Below, piece after piece: positions 1-6,278 of a stretch of 64,000 bases of DNA (its first letter is position 1; each line of letters opens with the position of its first letter). This stretch comes from Bacillota bacterium. Lineage in GTDB: Bacteria > Bacillota > UBA5301. The position numbers and the translations under genes were made by a program. The notes below the pieces were generated by a model, which saw nothing but the letters and a program-made list of their open reading frames with translations, did no database searches and had not been told where the DNA came from. The stretch spans positions 1 through 64,000 of the forward strand of contig JACDOJ010000006.1 of assembly GCA_017656135.1 (NCBI GenBank), read 5' to 3'.

Positions 1-38
1 ATTATTATAATATAGTTGAATATGAGTCTTTATACCAT

Positions 39-449
39 CTATTTTACTCCCCGGACAAAACGCAGATTGGGTATGTAGTCAAAGGTGAGGATGTCCGCAG
101 ACCGCGCCCAGCTTGGGGGCACCTCATCCAGGGATTTATCGTAATAATGGTAGACACCGGGGATGGGATTGTGCTCTTCTTTGGCATGAACAATCGCCTG
201 GGCTATACCTTTGCAGACCTCCCAGGCATCTCCTTTGGGGTTCATAATCGCCCTGTAGTTGGGATCGCTCTCCAGCCAACTGCTGAACTGGTAGGGTTTA
301 GTTACGACCTCTTCGTAAGAATCCCCAAACCAGGAATTGGCTTTAACCCTATTCCGAATAACCCAACCAATGTAGAGCAGCGTCTCCAGATTTTCTCCTC
401 TTGCCTCTCCGTAGAGAGTGCGAGCCAGGTATTCCACCTCTCTACGCAT
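39..449 (-). CDS. SleB-type cell wall hydrolase without signal peptide
   Basis: A 136-residue protein of the Hydrolase_2/SleB family, which cleaves peptidoglycan. The visible family signature is the EARGE motif near residue 16 with its catalytic-type Glu, followed by the conserved asparagine/arginine segment VIRNRV and a late Ser/Trp-rich region. Unlike spore SleB or the LysM-SleB protein at 38.4 kb it has no signal peptide and no binding domain, as expected for a phage-type endolysin released by a holin. The start is fixed by a strong ribosome site (AAGGAGGG, 6 bases before ATG). It is the third gene of a unit with a holin-like and a spanin-like gene. Family is fairly sure; the lysis role is inferred from context. 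Confidence 0.75.
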   Translation of the reverse strand: MRREVEYLARTLYGEARGENLETLLYIGWVIRNRVKANSWFGDSYEEVVTKPYQFSSWLESDPNYRAIMNPKGDAWEVCKGIAQAIVHAKEEHNPIPGVYHYYDKSLDEVPPSWARSADILTFDYIPNLRFVRGVK

Positions 450-534
450 GAAGATCCCTCCTTAGTACAGTCTATGAGCTTGTACCAGAGAGAGACACCT
501 CAGGCATGGTTTCATTAGGTTTCATTGACTTGCG

Positions 535-1086
535 CTAGAAGGTATAGGTGAGGGCGGTGAGAAATCCATAGCCACTTTGGGTGAAGGTTACACCGGCAGA
601 AATGGCCAGCCTATCTTTTTTAAAGAGGGATTCGATGATCTTTTGCTGTTCTTGGACTAGTTTTTGCAGGTTCTTGTTGGATTCTATTAACCGGCTCACG
701 TCTTTTTCCGCCTCTTCGTAAAGCTTTTTGTATTCTGCGGCTATTTGGCTCATCTCCCGGTAGTACTGAAGCAATTGGTCATAGTCGCTGGGGATCTCAC
801 TGGTTTCGGCAAGAACCGTGATTGGAAATGCGCAGCCGATAAGAATTACGAAAACAATGACCGGTAACCTGTCGAGCCATTCAGACAACCACTTTGATTT
901 CTTTGTACGTTTCTCTTGGTTTTTTTCAATGTCTCTGACAGCATCCATCTCTCTTTCCGCTTCCCGATCCACTCTCTCGCTGACTTCCCGCCACAGGTCA
1001 ATTGCGGGGTTTTTCCACAACAGCCACGCGACGATGGCTCCGAGCACCGCCAGGAGAAAATAACCGATTTTCTTCAACCAATTCAT
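535..1086 (-). CDS. Spanin-like membrane/coiled-coil protein with beta-rich C-terminus
   Basis: I do not recognise a family. The 183-residue product has a hydrophobic helix (about 7-24), a charged middle (about 36-70), a second hydrophobic segment (about 74-93) containing LIGC, which resembles a lipobox, and ending VLA-ET like a signal peptidase site. A long predicted coiled coil follows (about 100-157), and the last 25 residues alternate polar and apolar and end in Phe, as outer-membrane strands do. The ATG at 1086 overlaps the stop of the upstream gene (ATGA) and has a GGTGG site just before it; a longer form starting at 1140 is less likely. Placement between a holin-like and an endolysin-like gene suggests a spanin. 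That role is inference only. Confidence 0.5.
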   Translation of the reverse strand: MNWLKKIGYFLLAVLGAIVAWLLWKNPAIDLWREVSERVDREAEREMDAVRDIEKNQEKRTKKSKWLSEWLDRLPVIVFVILIGCAFPITVLAETSEIPSDYDQLLQYYREMSQIAAEYKKLYEEAEKDVSRLIESNKNLQKLVQEQQKIIESLFKKDRLAISAGVTFTQSGYGFLTALTYTF

Positions 1087-1346
1087 TTTTCCACCTTCTT
1101 CTGAAAGACATTTGCACCAAGATAGGTCAGGGCTACCCAACGTGACAAGTCCACCCAGTCAGAGCTGTCTAGTTTGCTGTAGAAGAGCCCCACGGTTCCG
1201 ATAGCCAGAATTGCGGCGCACACCAGAAACTTGCGGCTTCCGTATTTACTGGAGGATATCTTTTTTTCCAGCCCCTCTGAGGTGTTTTCGGGCAGCTGCT
1301 GGGTCAATTCCTCATCCTGCGTTCTCTCATTAACAGTCTCACCCAT
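1083..1346 (-). CDS. Small holin-like membrane protein
   Basis: An 87-residue protein with an acidic, Glu/Thr/Gln-rich N-terminus (1-36), a clear transmembrane segment at about 40-57, a second weaker hydrophobic stretch at about 67-80 and a basic tail ending KKVEK. This shape (short, one or two membrane helices, charged tail) is common for holins, but no family motif is visible. The start has a GAGGAG ribosome site. It is first in a tight unit, overlapping the spanin-like gene by four bases, with a SleB hydrolase third. No other phage gene is visible in the window, so this may be a prophage edge or a domesticated lysis or release module. Confidence 0.5.
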   Translation of the reverse strand: MGETVNERTQDEELTQQLPENTSEGLEKKISSSKYGSRKFLVCAAILAIGTVGLFYSKLDSSDWVDLSRWVALTYLGANVFQKKVEK

Positions 1347-1520
1347 CTTCGAGCGCTCCTCTGACTGCCATTTGTGCCAAAGGCACTCTACGTCATTGTA
1401 TGAATGTGGGGCCGGAGATGGTGAGTGATAAGAGGAACGCCCTTGCCTACGAGTTGTCTTCCCGCTGGTTAGGTGACAGGGTTTCCTTCAACCCATCGGC
1501 TCAGCAGACATGCTGGGCGT

Positions 1521-1550
1521 ACGAAAAATCGGCAACCTCGTGGGTTGCCG
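1521..1550 (-). terminator. Rho-independent terminator after the beta-barrel gene
   Basis: Perfect 8-bp stem CGGCAACC (1530-1537) / GGTTGCCG (1543-1550) with a 5-base loop; on the minus strand it is followed by ATTTTTCGT. It lies 29 bases past the stop of the outer-membrane barrel gene and closes the amyloid-like locus. The rest of the 232-base gap to the holin-like gene shows no other clear feature. Confidence 0.75.
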
Positions 1551-1578
1551 GTGAAGACACGTGGGAAAAATACTTGGT

Positions 1579-2457
1579 TTAGAAGCTAAATGGCCAGGCA
1601 ATCTTGACAGTTAAATCAGCGGCATCTTCCGTGAGACCCGCGCCAACAGTAAAGTCGATGTTTTGCCCTGAATCTGTGATATAACTGCTCCCCAGGTATA
1701 GAGTAGCGGCATTCATGTCAGATCCCTTTTCCGGAGTCCCGTCGACCTTCGTTTGACCGGTGAAAGCCTGCTCTAGACGGGCATTTAGTGAAAACCGATC
1801 ATTAATGGCAAAGGCCATGCCGACAGAGTATTGCCAAGTGTTACCGGGATCAATCGTACCGTATTCCTCCTGATTACGGGGGCTGTTGGCAAAATAACTT
1901 ATCCCACCAAAAAGGACAACTGGGTCAATCTGCTTCATCCTCATGAAACTGGCCTTTGCACCCCAGTGACCGGTGCCAAGAACCAGTCGTGAATCCCCCG
2001 CTTCATACGGATCCAATCCGGTTGGAACTTTGATACCAAGAGTAATCATATTTTGGACATCATCTTGCTGCAGCTCTGGCTGAAGGTTCAGCAAGAGTTC
2101 TATGTCGCCAATCCCAACCTCCCTGACAACTTTTTCTGTTCCCCCGTCACAGTATTTAAAGGTGTCATCGACCCTAAACTTATAGGGAACAATAACTTCA
2201 AAATCTGCTTCCGGGCTCAGATTTTGCCTTAGAGTCAACGTAGGCATCAATATATCACGCTTAATTTCGTCTACTTGAAGCCTTCCAATTATAATGACGT
2301 CGTAGAAACTATATCCATTTACATCTAGACGGTTTTTGGAATAATGGGAATAGGTTAGCCCCAGCTCCACTTGAGCATTATCTCCTTCAGCTAATACCGG
2401 AAAACCAAATAGAGACAATAATGAAAAAAGACATATAACAAGGGTGGCCCTTCTCAC
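1579..2457 (-). CDS. Outer-membrane beta-barrel (FapF-like exporter candidate)
   Basis: About 292 residues. A signal peptide ends near residue 23 (FPVLA-EGD). The rest is alternating amphipathic strands separated by polar turns, ending LTVKIAWPFSF with the terminal Phe typical of BAM-inserted barrels. The fold resembles the 'MetA pathway of phenol degradation' transporter family, to which, as I recall, the FapF amyloid exporter barrel is also related. It lacks the N-terminal coiled coil of FapF. The preferred start is GTG at 2457, 9 bases after a GGGGGGG ribosome site; an ATG at 2478 has no ribosome site. It is last in a four-gene unit with a C39 peptidase and two repeat-bearing secreted proteins. 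Barrel call strong, exporter role inferred. Confidence 0.7.
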   Translation of the reverse strand: MRRATLVICLFSLLSLFGFPVLAEGDNAQVELGLTYSHYSKNRLDVNGYSFYDVIIIGRLQVDEIKRDILMPTLTLRQNLSPEADFEVIVPYKFRVDDTFKYCDGGTEKVVREVGIGDIELLLNLQPELQQDDVQNMITLGIKVPTGLDPYEAGDSRLVLGTGHWGAKASFMRMKQIDPVVLFGGISYFANSPRNQEEYGTIDPGNTWQYSVGMAFAINDRFSLNARLEQAFTGQTKVDGTPEKGSDMNAATLYLGSSYITDSGQNIDFTVGAGLTEDAADLTVKIAWPFSF

Positions 2458-2487
2458 AGGCACATACCCCCCCTTCATCTTGAATCG

Positions 2488-2826
2488 CTATTCCAGTGGT
2501 AGTGTAAATGTTAAACCGCCAGTATCAGGAATTACAATGTTTCCATCGATACGAACATTGTTGAAAAAATAGATGTTAAATGTAATCGGATAAGATATCT
2601 GATTACCATCGCCTGTCACCTGAGCAATGACTGATATACCCTTTGCGTTTTGAAAGGCATGCCCAGATACCGTACTGGCCTTAACAGTATGTGGACTTCT
2701 TCCACCCAAAACTACACCCAACTGTTCGTTGGAAAGTGTTTCCAAACCCGTGGCACTAGCAAGCTGAGAGAACACCAGAATACCCAGCATGGTGATGATC
2801 AATGTAATCAGTTGTTCTTTGGCCAT
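2488..2826 (-). CDS. Secreted single-repeat protein with GG-type leader (minor amyloid subunit candidate)
   Basis: A 112-residue exported protein. The signal peptide runs to about residue 25 (QLASA-TG). Next comes LSNEQLGVVLGG (31-42), which looks like a double-glycine bacteriocin leader, the usual substrate of C39 peptidases. Residues 54-86 carry one copy of the repeat found twice in the 147-residue neighbour: SGHAFQNAKG, a Val/Ile-rich strand, then GDGNQ and a second strand. The glycine/asparagine spacing recalls FapB/FapC repeats. The tail (87-112) is Thr/Ile-rich. The start is set by GGGGGG 7 bases before ATG; it begins only 20 bases after the peptidase gene. The function is inferred from composition and context. 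Confidence 0.7.
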   Translation of the reverse strand: MAKEQLITLIITMLGILVFSQLASATGLETLSNEQLGVVLGGRSPHTVKASTVSGHAFQNAKGISVIAQVTGDGNQISYPITFNIYFFNNVRIDGNIVIPDTGGLTFTLPLE

Positions 2827-2845
2827 GTAACTGCCCCCCGAATTT

Positions 2846-3526
2846 TTAAAATTCCATCGGACCAGACCTGCTCGTAAAGCTTGAATATAAGAGCCTTCGC
2901 ACATTATCAAATTCTGGGGCTCTTAATGGCTCAGCCCCTACTCTCTTACGTTGATCCTGCTTTCCATCAACTGTTAACAGAATACCGTTCCACATTGACT
3001 GAAATTCATCGACATTAAGAAGTCTGTTACCTTTAAATGGATCAGCGATGATAACATTGTTTTCCTTAACATGTCTAACCATTACAAAATAAGCAGAACT
3101 GCTAGAATTGAGCAAAACGATTGCAGGCGACCTAAGTGATCTTAGTCCATTTAAATCCCCTTTTAGCCCTCTGGCAACGTATCCCAATTGTTCGGCCGCA
3201 TTTTTAATGTCCAGCAACGAAAGCCCTTCATTGGCTGGGGTGTTACTCAGCTTCCGGAAGTTAATTATTTCTTTGATAATGTCTGTTTCCGAAACTGAGT
3301 CATCATAGTAGTAGTTAAGTATTGAAGCTAAAACAGCTGATCCACAACTGGCATCATATCGTGGCCGGACTATGCCTTGAAATTTTATATCAGCGAAAGT
3401 ATCAATGGTAATCTTTAAAGATGAGCCAATCAACGAACCAATATTCAGCTCCAAAGCTTGAGCGTAAAAGGTCGGCATCAATATAGAGAGAATAACAAGT
3501 CCTAGCAGAACCTTAGCAGGTCTCAT
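2846..3526 (-). CDS. Exported C39-family cysteine peptidase (FapD-like)
   Basis: A 226-residue protein with a signal peptide (cleavage near AQA, residue 24) and a single C39 peptidase domain. Visible catalytic features: Cys61 in YDASCGSA, His152 in VMVRHV and Asp162 in IIADP. There is no ABC-transporter part, unlike bacteriocin exporters, which matches the stand-alone FapD protease of Fap operons. The residue expected to be an oxyanion-hole Gln a few residues before the Cys appears as Pro/Arg (RPRYD), which may alter activity. A 40-residue basic extension follows the domain. The ATG at 3526 has GGGGATG upstream. It probably processes the neighbouring GG-leader protein; this is inference. Confidence 0.75.
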   Translation of the reverse strand: MRPAKVLLGLVILSILMPTFYAQALELNIGSLIGSSLKITIDTFADIKFQGIVRPRYDASCGSAVLASILNYYYDDSVSETDIIKEIINFRKLSNTPANEGLSLLDIKNAAEQLGYVARGLKGDLNGLRSLRSPAIVLLNSSSSAYFVMVRHVKENNVIIADPFKGNRLLNVDEFQSMWNGILLTVDGKQDQRKRVGAEPLRAPEFDNVRRLLYSSFTSRSGPMEF

Positions 3527-3557
3527 ACAAAAACATCCCCGTTTTGAAAAGAACAAA

Positions 3558-3576
3558 GAGCGGAGATTCTCCGCTC
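3558..3576 (-). terminator. Intercistronic stem-loop between subunit and peptidase genes
   Basis: Perfect 8-bp stem GAGCGGAG (3558-3565) / CTCCGCTC (3569-3576) with a 3-base loop; on the minus strand it is followed by TTTGTTCTTTTC. It sits in the 67-base gap between the two-repeat subunit gene and the peptidase gene. It could be a partial terminator or an mRNA-stabilising hairpin that keeps subunit output above that of downstream genes. Confidence 0.55.
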
Positions 3577-3593
3577 CGCCCCTTATTTTCACT

Positions 3594-4037
3594 TTATTCA
3601 CAGCCAAGATCAACATTGGCAATAAACGAAACATTGGACTGTACGGTATTGAAATTACCGACGCTCTGCTGGACGGTAATAATCCCCTTGGCATTTTGGA
3701 AAGCTTCCCCGCAAATTCTGTTGAAGGCCACTTTTCCTGGACAGCCAAGCTCTCCAGCACTTCCATTACCAGATAACACACTGAAATCAAAAATAAGGGG
3801 CATGATTGTATTAGTATTTTGAAGGTCATTAATCACGACGCTGACATTGTCTTGTACTGTGCTAGCCACTCCAACTACATTATTGACTGTCACAACACCC
3901 TCAACGTACTCAAAGGCTTCACCAGAGATCATGTTCCATCTCTTAGAACCACTATCTTCATGATGAGCTGCTACAGGCAATACCATAATCGCAAAGACCA
4001 AGATCAAAATGATACTAAATGACAAAATTTTCCTCAT
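3594..4037 (-). CDS. Secreted two-repeat protein (major amyloid subunit candidate)
   Basis: A 147-residue exported protein: signal peptide to about residue 24 (LPVAA-HH), then two copies of a ~33-residue repeat at 38-70 and 109-141. Shared positions are G-x-AF, a small residue, G, a Val/Ile/Thr strand, VG, then Asn/Gln/Val, ending in another Val-rich strand. A linker (71-108) is Asn/Gly/Ser-rich. Three Cys occur in the mature part (99, 109, 146). Fap fibre subunits have the same plan of Gly/Asn/Gln/Val repeats joined by linkers and C-terminal Cys residues. The start has AGGAGTG 8 bases before ATG. A lone TATACT (4134-4139, reversed) is the only promoter-like element upstream. Function inferred. 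Confidence 0.7.
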   Translation of the reverse strand: MRKILSFSIILILVFAIMVLPVAAHHEDSGSKRWNMISGEAFEYVEGVVTVNNVVGVASTVQDNVSVVINDLQNTNTIMPLIFDFSVLSGNGSAGELGCPGKVAFNRICGEAFQNAKGIITVQQSVGNFNTVQSNVSFIANVDLGCE

Positions 4038-4171
4038 ACCAATCACTCCTATTAGAATCATCCAGCATGATCCTGCAGCAACCGGTGGGCCCTGACCTGT
4101 TACCTTTTTCCGAGAAATCATGCTGTCAAACCTAGTATAATCCTGCCAAACCAAAATATACCTGTGCATAT

Positions 4172-4198
4172 AAAAAAAGCGCCTTCCATCTAAGGCGC
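4172..4198 (-). terminator. Second of two tandem terminators after tRNA-Gln
   Basis: Stem GCGCCTT (4179-4185) / AAGGCGC (4192-4198), 6-base loop, followed on the minus strand by seven Ts. It backs up the neighbouring terminator and insulates the amyloid-like locus from gltX/tRNA transcription. Confidence 0.85.
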
Positions 4199-4203
4199 CA
4201 CAT

Positions 4204-4228
4204 AAAAAAACCCGGCCGATAAGCCGGG
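4204..4228 (-). terminator. First tandem terminator after tRNA-Gln
   Basis: Stem CCCGGC (4211-4216) / GCCGGG (4223-4228), 6-base loop, followed on the minus strand by seven Ts. It lies about 18 bases past the CCA end of the tRNA. Confidence 0.85.
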
Positions 4229-4246
4229 ACAACTATTCGAGAATTT

Positions 4247-4320
4247 TGGCTGGGGAGGAAGGATTCGAACCCTCACTACCAGGGCCAGAACCTGGCGTCC
4301 TACCCTTAGACGACTCCCCA
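4247..4320 (-). tRNA. tRNA-Gln (anticodon CUG)
   Basis: On the minus strand the acceptor arms TGGGGAG and CTCCCCA pair, followed by G and an encoded CCA. The T arm is GAGGG-TTCGAAT-CCTTC. The anticodon stem CCAGG/CCTGG encloses the loop TTCTGGC, giving anticodon CTG for Gln. U1-A72 is usual for tRNA-Gln. It lies 48 bases after gltX and is probably co-transcribed with it. In an organism with GatCAB, this tRNA would be mischarged with Glu by GltX and then amidated. Confidence 0.95.
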
Positions 4321-4368
4321 GCAACGACAGTTAGTAGTATACCACACTACTTTCGCCTTTTCAATACC

Positions 4369-5847
4369 TTATTCAGCCAGTAATTCTTTCGCTTTCTGGG
4401 CACCAGCCCTTAGCCTCTTCACCACTTCCTCTTGGCCGATAAGGACTATGGTATCATAGATGCCGGGGCTCACTGTACGGCCCGTTAGAGCTGCCCGCAC
4501 CGGATGAATCAGCTTACCCAGCTTCAGATCGTACTCTTCCTGGAGTTTCTTGAACTCCTTCTCCACCGTCTCCTGGTTGAAGGGCTCCAGGGTGGAAAAG
4601 ATGTCCGCCAGCCGCTCCAGAAGCTCTGGGACGTACTCTTTTTTTAGGTTCTTGAGAGCCTTCTCTTCATACTCCTCCACATCTTTGAAGAAGTAGGTAG
4701 TCAGCTCCACGATCTCATCCAAAGTCTTCAGCCTGGTCTGCATCTCGGCAACAATACCCCTAAGCCGCTCCTCTTCAGGCTGCGAAAGCTCCTCAGTTAT
4801 GTAACCGGCATCCAGCAGATAGGGTTTCATCAACTCCACCAGCCTATCCAAGGAGGCCTCTCTTATGTAGACACCGTTCATCCACTGGAGCTTAGCCAAA
4901 TCAAAGACCGCCGGGTTCTTGGAAACCCCATCTAAGCTGAAGTACTCCACCAGCTGGTCTTTGGTGAAGAGGTTATCAGTGGCATTGTAGGACCAACCGA
5001 GCAGGGCCAGGTAGTTGACCATCGCCTCCGGCAGGTATCCATCTGCCTTATACTGCATGACCGAAGTGGCCCCGTGCCGCTTGCTGAGCCTGGTTCTATC
5101 CGGACCCAGGATCATCGAGATGTGGGCAAATTTAGGGACCTCCCAGCCCAGCGCCTCATAGATCTGGATCTGTTTGGGAGTGTTGGAAAGGTGATCCTCC
5201 CCCCTAATAACATGGCTAATCTTCATGAGGTAGTCATCGACCACCACAGCGAAGTTATAGGTGGGCATCCCGTCGGATTTGAAGATCACAAAATCATCGA
5301 TGACCTCATTATCGAAAACCACTTTCCCCCTAACCAGATCGTCAACAATGGTCTTGCCGCTGTTCTTCGCCTTGAACCGGATCACCGGTTTGCGGCCCTC
5401 GGCCCTATATTTTTCCGCCTCTTCTTCGGTCAAGTGCAGGCATCTCTGATCATAGCGGGGTGCCTCTCCTGCTTCCTGCATCTTTTTCCGGCGCTCATCC
5501 AGCTCCTCAGGAGTGCAATAGCAGTAGTAGGCCCGTCCGGCATCCAAAAGCTCCTGGGCGTACTTCTTGTATAAGTCCAGGCGTCCGGTTTGGAAGTAGG
5601 GGCCGTAGCCTCCGTCCTTGCCGGGACCCTCATCCCAATCCAAACCCAGCCAGCTCATACCGTCCAAGATGGCCTGGACCGACTCCTCGGTGGACCGGAC
5701 TTGGTCTGTGTCTTCTATTCGCAAAATAAAATCTCCGCCGTGGTGACGGGCAAACAACCAATTAAAAAGCGCCGTCCGGGCGCCACCAACGTGTAAATAC
5801 CCGGTGGGGCTGGGAGCAAAACGTACTCTGACTCGCTCCAAGATCAT
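4369..5847 (-). CDS. gltX: Glutamyl-tRNA synthetase
   Basis: A class I synthetase of about 492 residues that loads glutamate on tRNA-Glu and, in GatCAB organisms, often on tRNA-Gln too. The HIGH-type signature appears in FAPSPTGYLHVGG (10-22) and the KMSKS-type signature as SKRHGA (255-260). Catalytic GEDH is near 217. A strong AGGAGGTG site lies only 3 bases before the ATG at 5847 but 9 bases before a TTG two codons later (MERVRVRF...), so the TTG may be the true start. tRNA-Gln follows directly, and gatCAB lies at 26-29 kb, which supports a non-discriminating role, though residues alone do not prove it. Confidence 0.95.
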   Translation of the reverse strand: MILERVRVRFAPSPTGYLHVGGARTALFNWLFARHHGGDFILRIEDTDQVRSTEESVQAILDGMSWLGLDWDEGPGKDGGYGPYFQTGRLDLYKKYAQELLDAGRAYYCYCTPEELDERRKKMQEAGEAPRYDQRCLHLTEEEAEKYRAEGRKPVIRFKAKNSGKTIVDDLVRGKVVFDNEVIDDFVIFKSDGMPTYNFAVVVDDYLMKISHVIRGEDHLSNTPKQIQIYEALGWEVPKFAHISMILGPDRTRLSKRHGATSVMQYKADGYLPEAMVNYLALLGWSYNATDNLFTKDQLVEYFSLDGVSKNPAVFDLAKLQWMNGVYIREASLDRLVELMKPYLLDAGYITEELSQPEEERLRGIVAEMQTRLKTLDEIVELTTYFFKDVEEYEEKALKNLKKEYVPELLERLADIFSTLEPFNQETVEKEFKKLQEEYDLKLGKLIHPVRAALTGRTVSPGIYDTIVLIGQEEVVKRLRAGAQKAKELLAE

Positions 5848-5915
5848 ACACCTCCTAGAAACATACCGTGATTTGTTCAACAAAACCGGCCCACGCTCCT
5901 GCTTCGATAAATAGA

Positions 5916-5954
5916 CAGCCAAAAAAGTGCGGAGTGGCCGCACTTTTTTGGCTG
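5916..5954 (-). terminator. Strong symmetric terminator between the spore-protein-like gene and gltX
   Basis: A 17-bp perfect stem, 5916-5932 against 5938-5954, with loop AGTGG. Each arm holds a run of six A or T, so it can act in both directions. It lies 37 bases past the stop of the small spore-protein-like gene and about 70 bases before gltX. Confidence 0.9.
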
Positions 5955-5991
5955 TACCTTAGCCCGTGTTACTTGTGCAAAATCGAGACAA

Positions 5992-6201
5992 TTACTTCTT
6001 TTTTAACTGGTTTTTCTTCTGCTTCTGTTGTTGGGCACCTAGTTCACTGGCAAATTCGTAGAACTCGTTGGATTCTTTCTTACCGCCGTAATGGTTTATT
6101 TTCTCATTACGCTGGCCGACCCCAAGAGCCCCGATTTCCTGCATCTGCTGCTGTTGCTGCTTCTGGAGCTGTTTCATCTTGTTCTTGTTCATTTTTGCCA
6201 T
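5992..6201 (-). CDS. Gamma-type small acid-soluble spore protein-like
   Basis: A 69-residue, Gln/Lys/Asn-rich, hydrophilic protein with no Cys or Trp. The segment NEFYEFASELGAQQQKQ near residues 45-61 closely resembles the repeat of gamma SASPs such as SspE (EFASE-x-x-AQQ-x-x-x-Q-NQ). Gamma SASPs are amino-acid stores broken down at spore germination. A strong AAGGAGGG site lies 8 bases before the ATG, and a perfect terminator follows, so it is a single-gene unit. Only one repeat copy is present and the lysine content is higher than usual, so the family assignment is likely but not certain. It supports a spore-forming ancestry. Confidence 0.6.
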   Translation of the reverse strand: MAKMNKNKMKQLQKQQQQQMQEIGALGVGQRNEKINHYGGKKESNEFYEFASELGAQQQKQKKNQLKKK

Positions 6202-6224
6202 TAAACGAGCCCTCCTTAAGGTGT

Positions 6225-6242
6225 TCTCTAGGGCCCTAGAGA
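6225..6242. promoter_or_regulatory. 18-bp perfect palindrome upstream of the spore-protein-like gene
   Basis: TCTCTAGGG/CCCTAGAGA is fully self-complementary and lies just before the ribosome site of the small gene at 6201. It could be an operator or an mRNA hairpin in the 5' leader. No specific regulator is recognised. Confidence 0.4.
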
Positions 6243-6248
6243 CACTCT

Positions 6249-6278
6249 TAATGTGCGGCAGCAGAAGGTTCTTTATAC
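6249..6278 (-). promoter_or_regulatory. Possible sigma-G-like promoter for the spore-protein-like gene
   Basis: On the minus strand GTATA (6274-6278) and CACATTA (6249-6255) are 18 bases apart. This resembles forespore sigma-G elements (GNATR, then CATNNTA) with one mismatch. It overlaps the end of the mtaD gene. The match is short, so this is a weak call. Confidence 0.3.

Noticed and set aside
1400-1582. Plus-strand 60-codon frame between the holin-like and barrel genes
   Set aside because: It overlaps the terminator hairpin, has no ribosome site and no recognisable protein features.
2827-2910. Longer N-terminus of the one-repeat secreted protein
   Set aside because: The extra 28 residues overlap the peptidase gene and would bury the signal peptide; a good ribosome site supports the internal ATG at 2826.
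3527-3829. Longer N-terminus of the C39 peptidase
   Set aside because: It overlaps the repeat protein gene and hides the signal peptide; ATG 3526 with GGGGATG is better.
4134-4139. TATACT as promoter of the amyloid-like operon
   Set aside because: A good -10 but no -35 at correct spacing; a nearby TTGACA (minus strand) has no matching -10. Not strong enough to list as a feature.
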